From NCBI GenBank assembly GCA_023101725.1, contig JALJCO010013699.1:248001-312000 (forward strand): a stretch of 64,000 bases of DNA, written 5' to 3'. The notes beneath the pieces were generated by a model. The model worked only from the letters and a program-made list of their open reading frames with translations. It was not told the origin of the DNA and searched no databases. The DNA comes from Atherinomorus stipes. Taxonomy: Eukaryota; Chordata; Actinopteri; Atheriniformes; Atherinidae. The position numbers were made by a program, and so were the translations under genes. Below are positions 35,349 to 47,420 of this stretch, in pieces; the stretch's first letter is position 1; each line of letters begins with the position of its first letter.

Positions 35349-37114
35349 CAGGGCTCCAGACTGTGACCATGTCAGTTGCATATGCGACCAAAAATGTGCT
35401 CAGTGCGCCTAACTTTTTTTCTTTGTTGCACCGATGTGCCTAACATTGAAGGTGCAGGTGAACGATTTTCTCCAAATATGTCTTTTCTGTGTTTATTTCC
35501 CTTCTAACGGAGCTCAGAGAGTAATGCTGATAAAAGCCCACAGGAAGGGCGAGTCTTCATCTCTTACTGGCTCTGATCCATCCTCAACACGTGAACATGT
35601 GAATGCCGTGATGCGCTTTGAAATAAAGACCAGTGGGTGCGCGTTGGACTGCGGTGAAGAACGACACTGACAAGACTCGCGGAAACAATCGGTTGTAAAA
35701 TGTGGAATATGGTGTGTTCTCCTCACATGTGTTGGTTGTCATCAACTTCATGAATTCAAAGTTTTGTCTGAGCAACATGAAGCCGAAAGCTGGATGAGCG
35801 TGGATGCGCTGTGACGCTGCAGCCTCCGTCTGTGTGACATCACCTTACCTCCAAAGTCCTGCTGCAGGTCCAGTTTAAGACTATCGACCCGCGCCCATCT
35901 GAATCTGTTTTGATGATTACCAAACCCCGACCGTTTCCATGGTTATCTGCCAGTCAAAGCTGGACCCGACCCGTGGATGTAGGCTAAAACCCGCGACCCG
36001 ACCCGTAGGTTAAAACATTAACTGTAAACACTCCCCGTCCCTCCTTCAATGAGTCAGACACTTTTCTTTATTTATTCTATTATCTAATGTGTTGTAGAGG
36101 TTATTTAATAGTAATAATAGTAAAGAAATCCAACTCTAACAAGCTCTAGGATCTGAAAGAGAAGCGAGGGATGGGCAATACCGGAATTTTTCATGTTGAT
36201 ACGATACCAGTAGTTTATGGTACTTTTTTCATTGATACCAATACCGATACCGAAGCTTTTGGTCCCTTTAAAAAAAAAAAACCTCATGATTGCAGTTTGC
36301 ATTAATATCTTGAATCCAAGGGCAATATTAGATGTAAGTAAAACTTGAGAAACAATAATAAATGATATTGATGAAGAAATTAAACAAAAATAAGATTAAA
36401 AACTTATTTTAGTTACTAAATAACTTAAGCACAAGTTAAGATTATTTAAACGTTTTCAGCGGAAAATGTTCAAATATAAAATGTAATATCATAAATTTAC
36501 CAAAACATAATGTGCAATAACCTGCAATAAAGTACTGAAAGATACCAAAACATCATCTTTACCACTAACAGAAGCGGCATCATCATGTATCTGATAGGCT
36601 ACCACCATCATGTGACACAGATGCTAGAATCTGGCTGCTTTCACATCATTTCATTTCTAAAACTCTCAGATGTGGAAGCAAATTCATATTTTGTATCTGT
36701 GGTATCGGAATACTCAAAAAAGTATTGATTCAGATATTTTGTCTGGCTGGTACCGAAGTAGCGACTCCAGGGTATCGATATGCCCATCCTGAAGCTTCAC
36801 AGCCTCAAGACATTTCAGTTCGAAATGTTTAGATTCATGAAATTCAGTGAAGCTTCCCCCCTGAAAGTGTTTTGTTTTCTGACAGCATTAAAGATGAACA
36901 GTTTTCTAAAACCTCATTATTGCTCATAATAACGTCAATAATCATCAATGTCTGATGTTAAATGATTAAAAGAAAATCCTTAAACTGGATTTAAATGAGC
37001 TGCATACAGCAATGCTGGAAACATTGTGGTGCCCTAAATCTTTTGCTGGTGGACCCAAATTGCAAAGTTAGGCGCACCGGGGCAACCGGTGCTAAAAGTT
37101 AGTCTGGAGCCCTG
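35349..37114. mobile_element. hAT-like element, 1.8 kb, carrying a nested MITE
   Basis: Ends are CAGGGCTCCAGACT and, as reverse complement, CAGGGCTCCAGACTAACTTT. Flanking 8-mers AGTATAAG and ATCATATG agree at five of eight positions, so the duplication is worn if real. Near both ends there is a related subterminal motif (GCGCCTAACTTT left, AAAGTTAGGCGCACC right). No transposase frame was recognised, and 624 bp of the interior is another element. Confidence 0.75.
36167..36790. mobile_element. Nested hAT-like MITE (624 bp)
   Basis: The left end AGGGATGGGCAATACCGGAA and the right end ...GTATCGATATGCCCATCCT form imperfect inverted repeats, with GATACCAATACCGATACCGA repeats inside the left end. 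Neighbouring 8-mers match poorly. It interrupts the larger element, so it inserted later. Confidence 0.65.
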
Positions 37115-37654
37115 ATCATATGCATGGGGGTATGTTGGCAGTGATGTTTGACAATGTTTGGCAGACTGTACATACTTGTGTACGTAAAGCGAGGATACAT
37201 ACGCCTTTGCATGTCGTGCTTTTGTGCTCTGAGGGCAACATTGCTGGTGCTTCATGCTGTTTATTATGAAGTCAGTTGTCATCTAGAATCAGGCCTTTGT
37301 AGCTCAAGTAAATGCTCAGCATTTGATCAGTGCGTTACTTCAGCTCCATAGGTTCTATGTTGTTACCTTTTTGGAGAGCTACTCAACAGACAAGTTAAGT
37401 TATTTATTTATTTTTTTTTTTGCTAAAAGGCAAAGACATAACCTCCAATTTCCAATGTCATGTCTAATTATAGCGTCTGACAAGTCATTGATAATATCTA
37501 CAAGTGACATAACAAGAAATTCTATTCAAAGGGATGAATAAGCACCTGCTCCACAGTTCCCATAAAGCTCAATTATATTTGCAAAGTCAGTGTTCATATG
37601 CTCTAGGGAGAAACACAAAAAGAAATCAATATTCAATCTAAATAAATAAATAAA
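37115..37654. other. Intronic stretch without recognised features
   Basis: Nothing recognised before the LINE-type tail. Confidence 0.5.
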
Positions 37655-37697
37655 TTTAAATAAATTTTATTTATATAGCCCTTTAAGTACCCATTGG
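37655..37697 (-). mobile_element. LINE-type tail, continuing into suspect sequence
   Basis: AAATAAATAAATAAA, then TTTTATTTATATAGCCCTTT and ACCCATTGG, matches the repeat at 63833 (TTTATTTATATAACCCTTAA ... CCATTGG). The element presumably continued to the right, where the sequence becomes unreadable. Confidence 0.65.
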
Positions 37698-37735
37698 AAA
37701 AAAAAAGGGCTTAAAAAGGGGAAAAAGAAAAAAAG

Positions 37736-37776
<41 letters not shown>

Positions 37777-38810
37777 AAAAAAGAAAAAAAAAAAAAAGGA
37801 AAAAAGAAAAAAAACAAAAGAGAAGAAGAAAAGGGGACTGGGGGGGGGAGGGGGGTATAAAAAAGAGAGAAAAAAAATATAAAAAAAAAAAAATAGAAAA
37901 AAAAAAAAGATAAAAAAAAAAAATATTAATTAACATAATAAAAAGAGCAGTAGGGAAAGAGGGGGGGGGGGGAGAGGATCTAAGGGGGGGGGAGGAGGGA
38001 GAGGGGGCGGCCCGCCAAGCTTGTTCTGGCACTTCAAAAAAAAAAGGGGGGGGAGAAAGGGGGTCTGGGGGAGTGGGGGGAGAGGAACAAAAAAAGGGGG
38101 GAGGGGGGGAGGGGGATAAAAAAAAAAAAAAGAAAAATAAAAAAAAAAATAAAAGGGGGGGGGGGGGGGGGGGGGGAGGGGGGGGGGGGAAAGGAGTCGC
38201 CGGGAGGCGCACAAAAAAAGGGAGAGAGGGGAGGGGGGGGGGGGGGGGGAGGAAGGGGGAAGAAGAAGAAAAGGGAAAAGAAAAGGCCGGGGGGGAATAA
38301 GGAGGGGAAAAGGCGGCAAGAACACCCGAAGAAAAGAAAAAATAAAAGGGGAAAGGGGAGGGAAAAAAAGGGGTGAAAATAGGGGTGATCGCGAACAAAA
38401 GGGAGGTTACAAAAAAAAAAGCAAAGATAACAAAGAGGAGGGGGGGGAGAAAGAGGGGGGGGAGGAGAAGGGGGGGAGGAGGGGGGGGGGGAAAAAAAAA
38501 AAGAGAGTAAAAAAAAATAAAAATAAAATTAGAAAAAATTACAATAATAGAAAAAAAAAATAGGGTATGGGGGGGAGGAAAAAAATAAGGGGGAAAAAAG
38601 GAGGGGAGGAGATTAATAAAGAGGAGAAAGGGGAGAAAAGGAGAAAAAAGGGGAAAGGAAAGATGGAGGCCCGGGGGGAGGGAAGGAGGAGGAGGAAAGG
38701 GAGGAGGAGATGAGAGATAACCGGGACCAGGAAACCAAAGACCAGGGAGAAAAAGAAGGGGGAAAAAAAGGGAGAGGAGAGAAGGGGGGGGGACAAAAAA
38801 AATAAAGAAA
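37698..38810. other. Polypurine block, probable sequencing or assembly failure
   Basis: For about 1.1 kb the + strand is almost only A and G, in long homopolymer runs without a repeating unit. Short mixed-base islands survive (for example near 38007-38035 and 38195-38212). The first 45 bases can be laid against the repeat copy at 63868 with A or G replacing most C and T. A real polypurine tract is possible but less likely. Large phenylalanine/proline-rich frames on the minus strand here (37667-38398, 38539-38853) are by-products. Confidence 0.75.
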
Positions 38811-41273
38811 TGAAGCCAGATGTTCCACTTGTGCTATCAGTTATGTAGAACAAACTTTTGGCCTTATCCTAATTGTTGCAGAGGTATCTAATGGTTTAAT
38901 TGTAAGTTGTCGCACCTGTAATAACACAGCTGAGAGAATTGCCCTTTTTCTCCTTACATTGTTGACACAGCTCCTTCTGGTGGCCTCTGCTTAAACAATT
39001 AATTACCGTTTGTTTTAAGCATATCAGGCTGTGGAAGGGGTGCACAACAGCTGCCAAAGATCGATATCAAAGCCATCTTTCTTTCACAGGAAGTCTTTTG
39101 AAGTGCTTAACTTTGTTAGAGGTGTCACTTTCAACAAACCTGCTCTAACTTGTTTGGATGAGCTTCAAGTCCCGTCTTGTGCCAGTACAAGATGACGTAG
39201 GACAATCTGACAGTTGTCAGGCTTTACCAACCAGTAACTACTACATCCCAGCTTTGATGTTGTGTTTCCTTTTTCTGTATCTTATCACAAAATCAATAAT
39301 GTTAAAAACTGTATAATTTACAGTTAGATATGATTATTTATCTGAGTGGCGTTTTAGAGGGAAAAAAAGACGTTTTCTGTTTCAAGCTGGGGAATGTTCT
39401 GCTACATTTGTCATGTGTAGGCTGCAGAACATATTATTCAAATGATTACTCTTTGATGCATTTTCCTTTCAAATGCAGTATGTAGAGCATATGCTTGTAC
39501 TTAAGTTTGAGACTTTAACGCCTACACACACTTTCATATCGCATCAAGATTAGTGACACTATCACTCAGTCGGTGTTTACTCACTCTAATGGTAGGAAGC
39601 GGATCAGTTGCATCTGCATGCTTATATGCTGCCGAGTCATGATGATGATGATGGTGACTATCAGCTGATGAAGGGCGATTGCTGGGAGCATTTGTGTTTC
39701 ACCGAGGATGCTACGTGCTGCAGAAGTGACAGTGACGTGAGACAAAGCGACAGCTCACGTCTTAGACCTCGGTGGATTAACGTTACAGTCTTTTTCTCTT
39801 CTCCTCTGCCTCTTCACCTTCTTCATCCCTTCTTACCTCGGGGTTTTGACCTTAATAGCAACTTCTTTGTTGTATGACTGGGAGATACATCTCCGATCCA
39901 GTTTCAGCATTCTGCCTCTGGGTGGGACCACCTCTCGTGCATGAAAACTCACGGTAGCACGCAGACACATGCTCGTGTTTCTCTGCAAGCTGACATCCAA
40001 GCACTTTTTTTTTTTTAGCACTGTGTCATCTCATGTGAGAGTGCTGCATATGAGGGCAAGCTCTGCAGGGAGTGGAGCCGTTTTCTGGCAACTTACATAC
40101 AATTCTTTGGAATTTCACTCACAGAAGTGGCCGAACAGGATGTCTCCTTTTCCTCACGCGCTCACACTTCCTGCAGGGGAAGAAATGCTTTCTATTTATG
40201 TAACCTCCGGCTTCAGCTATTCTGACTTTGCCCTCTCATGGTCAAGAAAATAGTTAACCTAACAGAGCCCCCCCACCATCTCTCATAGTTTAAGGCCAAT
40301 CAGTTCTCACAGCATTTCAGATCCTGTTAGTATGATATGGAGTTTGATGGAGCTCACCCTCCCCCTTAGCTGTAGCTGGATAATGAGTGTCCGTCTCTTT
40401 TCTGCTCTCCACAGAGCCTTCCTAGAGCTGACTGAAGCAAAAATCCAGACTTCAAGTTTATGAACTGTGCTCCCTGATTGGTGATCTATCCTTAGAGATT
40501 TATAAATCATGTCCAATGCAAAACAAATGCTAGTTTTGGATCAAGAGATTAGCTTTAGAGCATAGATGTTTTATACCAGGGCAGCCATTCCAGCAGTGAG
40601 GGATAACGGGATATAAAAGTAACAGAGACAGAATACAGTTTTCACATGTATAGCCTTACTGTAAGTTGGATCAGTTTTCCATTAACAGGGATGATGGAAA
40701 TTTGCAGAAGCCCATTTCACCCCCTTTAAAAGGTGCAAAATAGTTTAGTCCACACGTGCACTGGTCAAATCAGCTGAGTTAAGGATAGAGTGACTGGACA
40801 GCCAGATGAGAAGGAAGCAGGAAAAGAAAGGGAAATCAGGCTACCAAAAAAAGAAAGAGAGGAGAGGGAGGGAGACTGTCTTCTCAAGTCTTTAAGAGGT
40901 GAGATGAACTTCACATCTGAACTACCAAACAGTTTGAGCAGATATCACCTGCAAGTCAGAATTCATTCAGGTTCAACACAGATTAATCACTGTCTGAAAT
41001 TCATCAACATCAAAGTCAATACGGCCAATCTTTTGACACAGAGATATCGCAAACCTCGCAGTAAAAATGACCCAAATTTGTATTATGATTTCAGCCTTTC
41101 CCTGTGATATCCTGACATATTTTACATCAATAAATGCTTTGTCATCCAGGTGCTGATGCCATCTCCATCGTACGATCTGGAAAACTGAGGGCAACAGCCT
41201 TAAAAAGCTAATGTTAACACCAAGTGATCTTCCATCAGATTGGGTTGATTTTCCAGATTGGGTATTGGCTGTA
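38811..41273. other. Intronic stretch without recognised genes
   Basis: Normal-looking mixed sequence returns here. ATGATGATGATGATG-type triplets lie at about 39638-39653. No exon or transposon ends were recognised. Confidence 0.5.
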
Positions 41274-41275
41274 TA

Positions 41276-42039
41276 CAGTGGTGTGCAAAAGTTTTGCGGT
41301 TACCAGTTTTTAACTGTAAAAATGACAGTAAAAAGGTGTCAGCTACAGCTGCCAGTTTTCAGTATTTAACTGTTATTTTTGCAGTGAACTACCATGGATA
41401 AATAACAGTTGTGGACCATTAAAGGTAATGGCATACCATAATAATTTATACGTTGCCACCGTAATTTATAGGGTGATAAGCTGTCAGCTTTTCTCTGTAA
41501 ATTTTATTTTATTTTTAAAAAAAGCAACAATAATTTAGAGTCTGTTTTAAATGTTATTATTGCAAGAAAATAAATAAATAACAGTCGTGTACTGCAAAAT
41601 CTACGGTTGCCAAAATGACATACCATTTTATCTTCACTGTAAATTTACATTGAAAAAATGGCAACCTCAGCTGCCAGCTTTTACTGTAAATTATACAATG
41701 TAGATTTGCCGACACTGTACATTTTTTTGTACAGTGTAGGCAAATCATTACATCAGTTTGTGACTTGCTGAGCTTAAGCAGCTTCATTTCAACATGTTTT
41801 ACACCTCATGGAAACAAAAACATGTCAGTCGTGAAATCCTTTTTATTGGTGCATAAATTTAGGCACCGCAAAGAAATAAATACATTAATATTGAGTAGAG
41901 CCTCCTTTTGCTGCCATGACAGCCTGTGGACACCTCCTACACATCTCTGTAGCAAAAGAGGTCATGCTGCTGTGATCTTAAAGGTGGAGCAAATTAGCAT
42001 GACATCTTAGATCGGTGCCCAAACTTTTGCATACCACTA
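41276..42039. mobile_element. Mariner/Tc1-like MITE with nested repeat
   Basis: The left end CAGTGGTGTGCAAAAGTTTT and the right end as reverse complement, TAGTGGTATGCAAAAGTTTG, are inverted repeats beside TA dinucleotides. At about 41305-41745 lies a second repeat rich in ACTGTAAA, GCAAC and AGCTGCCAG motifs in both orientations, which appears inserted into it. No transposase. Confidence 0.65.
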
Positions 42040-42041
42040 TA

Positions 42042-44346
42042 TAAGGCAGTGTAATTGCTATGTGACCTACTGTGCATTTGAGTCAAATTTAATGCCTTGT
42101 AAAAGCTGACCTTGAAAAAGGGAAGGCTAACTTCATTTAACGCATTAAGAAAATATAAAAACAAGCAATGAAGCGCCATGCAACAGAAAGGTTCTCAGCT
42201 CGCATACTATAAAATGCAGCAGAATACGTTCACAGTAAGTCAGAATGTACAAAACACGACTTGGTGAACTTTTGCTGGAGAATAAATTCCAACATAATTC
42301 TTTCAACCACATCAGGGCTCATTCTGGACTCTACTGTGCCCCAGTAGAGTCCTGTGTCTAGCAACGGCCCTGCTTTGAAGTGAAATGACAATACACCGAT
42401 AAAGAGCAGGAATACGTCACACAATACCAGCTGTAAAAATGAAAGCTTGTATCCATCTTATCCTAATGCCATTTTTGCTCTGTTTGTGTTAAACCAAGAG
42501 GCTACAAGGGTCAGTGGTCGGATAGAAGATTCATTTAACCCTCTTTGCAGAGTCTGCAAGAGCTGTTATTTCCTGATTTCAACAAATTACATTAATTTTC
42601 AGCTCAGTCATTGATTTAAATTTTCATGCACGTCAAGAGACAGGTAGAGAGGAGCAAACAGAAACAGAGGGGGAGAAAAGTGCACATGAGACGAGATAAA
42701 GCCAAGAGAAAGGGGGGTAACCCTGAAAGCAGAGCCCACCTCCTTTCATACTCTCTGACACTCATGCGTGCGCTCGCTGCCTCTCCTGCGCAGAGCCTCA
42801 CACCCCGTAGATAAGGCCTCCAGTGGGTTGTTCTTGACACAAATGAATTCAGAATCAACAAAAGCTTCTGGGTTGTTTTGCGAAGATGCCGGTCGTGGAG
42901 GTGGCGAACCCAGTTTTGTCTTCCTCATCCTGACACATTTCCCCTTTTTTGTGAACAGGAGATGAACAACTTGTCACAGAAAACAACTTCGTCTGATATA
43001 AAACAGAAAAAATGCTTGCATTTTGAGGGCAAGAATAAAAAACAAGCCATTTTCATTAATATAATCCAGGGATTCATATAAAAGCTTTTATATGAGGAGT
43101 ATATTCTCTGTGTACAATGCTGACAAAGCAGCATTTAGAAGCAGGTTTGAGCTTTAAACTTATTGTGCTGCAAACAATAAAGAAAATGCCACATTGTGGC
43201 GTTGCTTTGCAGGCTGCAAACCATCAGCAGTGTGTGAAATGGAGCAAAAACCAAAGATATCTCAATGCTGCAGTAATCATCAAAGGCATTATTAAAACCT
43301 GCCCTGCCTAATTTCAACTAATCTGGCCTGAATTGGGAAGGCACACTTGGGAATTGATTGGTTGAGCCTGGGAGCTGTCCCATAAATTGCAATACTAATG
43401 GCAGGACTGCGTGGCCCTCTTTCCCTGATAAAGGCAGATTTAATGGAGATATTTTCTCTTGGAATCATTTATCAGGGCCTGACAGGCAAGTGACGACCCC
43501 CTCCCCCCTCCTTACCCCCCCTACCCTGTGACAAAAAGACATGCACACTTACCTTGATTGGTTCAGGGTACGTCCTCTTTCTTGGTGCTTGATCCATGAT
43601 GACACAACTTTATCTGACCACAGCAGATTAGCACAACTCAATTTTGGTGAAATTAAACATGAAATGAAGAAAGAAAGAAAAAAAAACTGTGTTCTTACAG
43701 CAGGAGGGATCAGAGCTCATTTTTGGCATCACTGAACCACGACTGCAATCAGACAAAGAGGAAAGCAAACTGAGATTTTTTTTCTTTTTAAAAAAAAAAA
43801 AATAAAATAATGCATCAAAAGTGAATAAAAGAAAATTCTGTGAAAAAGTTCATTTTAAATGTTGCTTTAGCTGAAAACAGAAGCATGGCCATGCAGGGAG
43901 CACATGTGCACTCATGTTGGTCTTGTGATTTACATCCCTAGTTTGATGCTAATACTTAAATGTAGTAAACCTGGGTATTAAAAAATAGACACTATCTCCT
44001 CAAGAACCTTCATAAAAAAAGGCAACTAGCGACTTGGCTTCCACTATACTGTTCTTCTGAAAATGATCACTGCCTTTTAACACGGGAGGCACCAAAGACA
44101 GCTTTTATAAATTGTGACTTAGTTGGCTTGAAAACTTTATTCATAAGTGACCATTACAAATAGTATACTGCTAAAAAAAATAAAGGTAAAACTTGCTGTT
44201 ACATTGTGATGGTTAAGTGCTCCCTTTATTTTTTTAAGGGAAAACACTTCGCACATCTATATGGCGTGACAGGTGCGTAGCAGAAAAAGCAACCAAAGTA
44301 TGCAAGAAAAACTCGCGCACACTGTCCAACTTGCATGTATTTATTT
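42042..44346. other. Intronic stretch without recognised genes
   Basis: Contains an A-run at about 43791-43801 and short C-rich runs near 43498-43520. Nothing coding was recognised. Confidence 0.5.
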
Positions 44347-44376
44347 GCAACGTTTCGGTGCTAGACCTTCATCAGG
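44347..44376 (-). repeat. CGAAACGTTG / CCTTCATCAGG motif
   Basis: GCAACGTTTCGGTGCTAGAC then CTTCATCAGG. The same composite motif, in the opposite orientation and more diverged, is at 8527-8561 (CTGATGAAGACACTG ... TCGAAATGTTAG). It recurs in many animal interspersed repeats, so it probably marks two relic copies of a family I cannot name. Confidence 0.45.
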
Positions 44377-46224
44377 CAAATCCTTTATTTATTTTTTATT
44401 TATTTTTATTTTTTAGCAGTATTTTAATAAATTTTGTTTGACATTGCCTTGTTTTTGGGGGAAAAAAGAACTGGATACACTCTGAGCTACAGTAGCCAGG
44501 ACAGGACAAACGTGTGCTCTGGGGGGGATTTTTTATATGCTGATGACGGCCTGTGAAATTTTTAGGAGAATTTTGAGTTTGTTTGCTTATTATTAGTATT
44601 ATCTGGGTGATTTTTACCATTTTATTGAATTTCTTTTTTACAGCCACTGCAGTTTGGCAGCATATTTAAAGTATTTAACTGATTGCAGTTTAACGTCAAT
44701 CAAACTGTATGTCATTACGTTCTTCACAAAAAGCACAAAAGAAAAGAAAAGAAAAACCTTGCCTGAATAGAAATGACAAAAAAGGAAAATGAAAAAAATA
44801 TCAAGAGCCTGAGGTTGAAATCAAATCATACAAAAAGCCAAAATGACATTACCCACCCTTTAACTCATCAGGATCCAAAGCTCTGGGATAAAAAGGGGGA
44901 AAGGTTAGATTTCAGGCAGTTTTGAAGTCTGACTTTACAAAAGTGCCACGCCTGAGGATGTCTTTGTTGTCCTCAGTGTGACCTCACCTGACCAGCGCTG
45001 CCTCATTCTCCTTTGTTGCTCTCATGTCTGTTAATAATGCTCGGGGGGGATTGACTGCTCTGTCCCTCCATCCACAGTCTCCCTCCTTTGTTCACCTCCT
45101 CCCACCCCATCTATTTCTGGAACTGCTGATATAATGAAGACAGTGCTCACCCCGAATGACTCTCATCATCACAGCATCACTCATATTTTGTGTCTGCCCA
45201 TTGCTTTTTTATTATTATTTATATTGTTGAAACAATGAAATGTAGATTTCAGTAACTGAGGCAAACCGAAGGCTCATTTGAAGAAATTGCCTGAACTCAT
45301 CCTCAGCTTTATTCTTTTTCTCTGGTTTCACCTCAGACAAAAGTAGAGATATTGCTATCTACAATATTTTCAGACTGGTTTCCATGTGAGCTAAATTATC
45401 CACAGAGTCCTTTCATCAGTTTAAGTTATGATGTGATTTAATACTTAACAGAGATAATGGGCAAGGACCATCTGACTAGCACTATCTCGCCACCCAGCTC
45501 TGCATGTGAGCACGGCAGTAGTTTTATGTGTGATTTAACACCGGTCGGATTTGGCTGTCCTGCTGTCAAGGTAATGCCCTGTAATTGGCCCTCTAATTTT
45601 GTGAGATAATGAGACTGAGAGTGGATGGCAAAGGCTACGCAGCACTATTTACCTACAGCACCAGACAATTAGTGTACATAATGCTAATCACAGACTGGCA
45701 GGTGGACCCATTAATGAAGAAGAGGGATTAGTAATCAGTCTTTGTTTTGTTGGTGAAGTTGTAGACATTTATTATGAATTTTGAAAGTCTTTCTTCATTC
45801 CGAGGACAAATTATCTTTTTTTTTATTTTATTTTTTTTATTTTGCTCTTTTTTTTGTGAAGTGAAGTGTAGTATGGTTGTTCCAATGTGCCATAACCTTT
45901 TCTATTCACGCACATTGTATTGCAAAATATTGGAATGGAGACCCATCAGACCAATCAAAGTTTTTCCATCTGTGTCAACTGTAGCCTAAGTTTCCTGTTT
46001 GTAGGACTGTCACCTGGTGTGTTTTTCTGCTGCTGCAGCCCATCTGCTTCTTGTTTGGATCTGTTGTGTGTTCAAAGATGCTATTCTGCATGTTTTGGTT
46101 GTAACCAGTGAATTCCTGTTGCCTTTCTATTATCTCCAACCTGTCAGCCCATTGTCCTCTGACCTCTGACACCAACAAGATGTTTTGGTTCAGACAGCTG
46201 TTGCTCAATGGATATTTTCTCTAT
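44377..46224. other. Intronic stretch without recognised genes
   Basis: TTTATTTATTTTTTATTTA runs follow the previous motif at about 44385-44415. No exon or element ends were recognised. Confidence 0.5.
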
Positions 46225-46300
46225 TTAGACCACCAAATCAAACTTTATTTCTAAAAAAACTTCAAGAGCCTTACATTTTTAAAAACAGCCCAACAGCCCC
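46225..46300 (-). mobile_element. Degenerate LINE-type tail
   Basis: CCAAATCAAACTTTATTTCT then AGAGCCTTACATTTTTAAAA resembles a diverged copy of the repeat at 63833 (AATCAAATCAAG, TTTATTTATA, GTGCTTTACAG). Confidence 0.4.
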
Positions 46301-46736
46301 TCCACCCCCTGAAGACTCAGCTGCCACAGAAAAGATGTAGACCTTAATCCTAGAGACATGCTAACAGCTTGTTAGCAATTTAGGCAAAAAGGTGTTTTAC
46401 AATCTTTTATCCTTGTGTATGACACAATCATCTGAATCTTCGAGTTAATACTGAGATCAAAACAAGATTTAATTATGAGATAAGAATTTTGGCTTCTTAA
46501 TAGAGAAAGAAGTTTCTTGTAATCCTACTCCTTCCACCTTGTTGTAATTAGCATTAGCAACACAAGTCAAGCATGTGCCTAATTAGCGTATCATTCCAGC
46601 TGAATTGTAAATATTTTCAATTAGCATTCTTTTACAAACAAATGTTTATGTTAACACACACCATGTTTTTTTAAAACTGACCAGATAGATGCTAATTAAA
46701 AAGTATTTAATTGTAGAACCTAGCTAGCCTATCAAT

Positions 46737-47420
46737 GACCCCGTTTACATGAGAGTTTTAATTCCTCTGTAATTCCGAATAAAAGTTAATTCCACTTTAA
46801 GATGACCATGTAAACCCGTAATTCCAAGTGAAAACAATCATTGAGAATAAAACTTAATTCTAAGTGGTTGGTTTATTCCTCTTAAAGAACCCTTACTATC
46901 TTGCATTTAGAGAGCACAGAAGATTATTGAATATAAACAGTCCCGCCTCACTCCTAAGACACACCCCTTCACCCCCCCCCCCTCAAAAAAAAAAGGTGGG
47001 GGGGGAGTCCTCCAGGGGGGCCCCTTAAGGATTGGTTGGGTTTTATTAAATAGAATAATTTTTTTTGGGGGTTTTTTTCTTCCCATCCTCTTTCCTTTTC
47101 CCTAAAAAAAAAGAAGAATAAGGTTTAATTCCGGAAAAAGTAATTTGCCTGTAATGTAAATCTTATTCCGCTGCAAGTTCATTTCTGTCATTCTTCGCAT
47201 GCTCCTTCCCTTGTCCTGCTGTGATGACACTTGTCGAAGTGCACATGAAACAAGTGTTGGACTCGTGCCAGCCGGCGGAAATGAAGTAGTATGTTAGTGT
47301 CGAGCTGCTGCTACAAAACTACAATCAAAATACAGTGAAAATCTGTGTTATGTGGTTTTCATGAATTATTTAATTCAGAATAATTAATTCTGAATTAAAA
47401 AACATCATGTAACCGGGGCC
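46737..47420. mobile_element. MITE with GGCCCCG-type ends (684 bp)
   Basis: The left end GACCCCGTTTACATGAGAGT and the right end as reverse complement, GGCCCCGGTTACATGATGTT, are inverted repeats, each followed by a TTTTAATTC-like sequence. No clear target duplication. The middle contains a suspect homopolymer block (46972-47112). Confidence 0.65.
46972..47112. other. Homopolymer-rich, possibly low-quality block
   Basis: Runs of C11, A10, G9, T8 and similar follow one another within 140 bp, unlike the flanking mixed sequence. This may be a smaller version of the problem at 37698. Confidence 0.5.

Noticed and set aside
37667..38853. Long phenylalanine/proline-rich minus-strand frames (243, 131 and 104 codons)
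   Set aside because: They are translations of the polypurine block, which looks like faulty sequence, and have no plausible protein composition.
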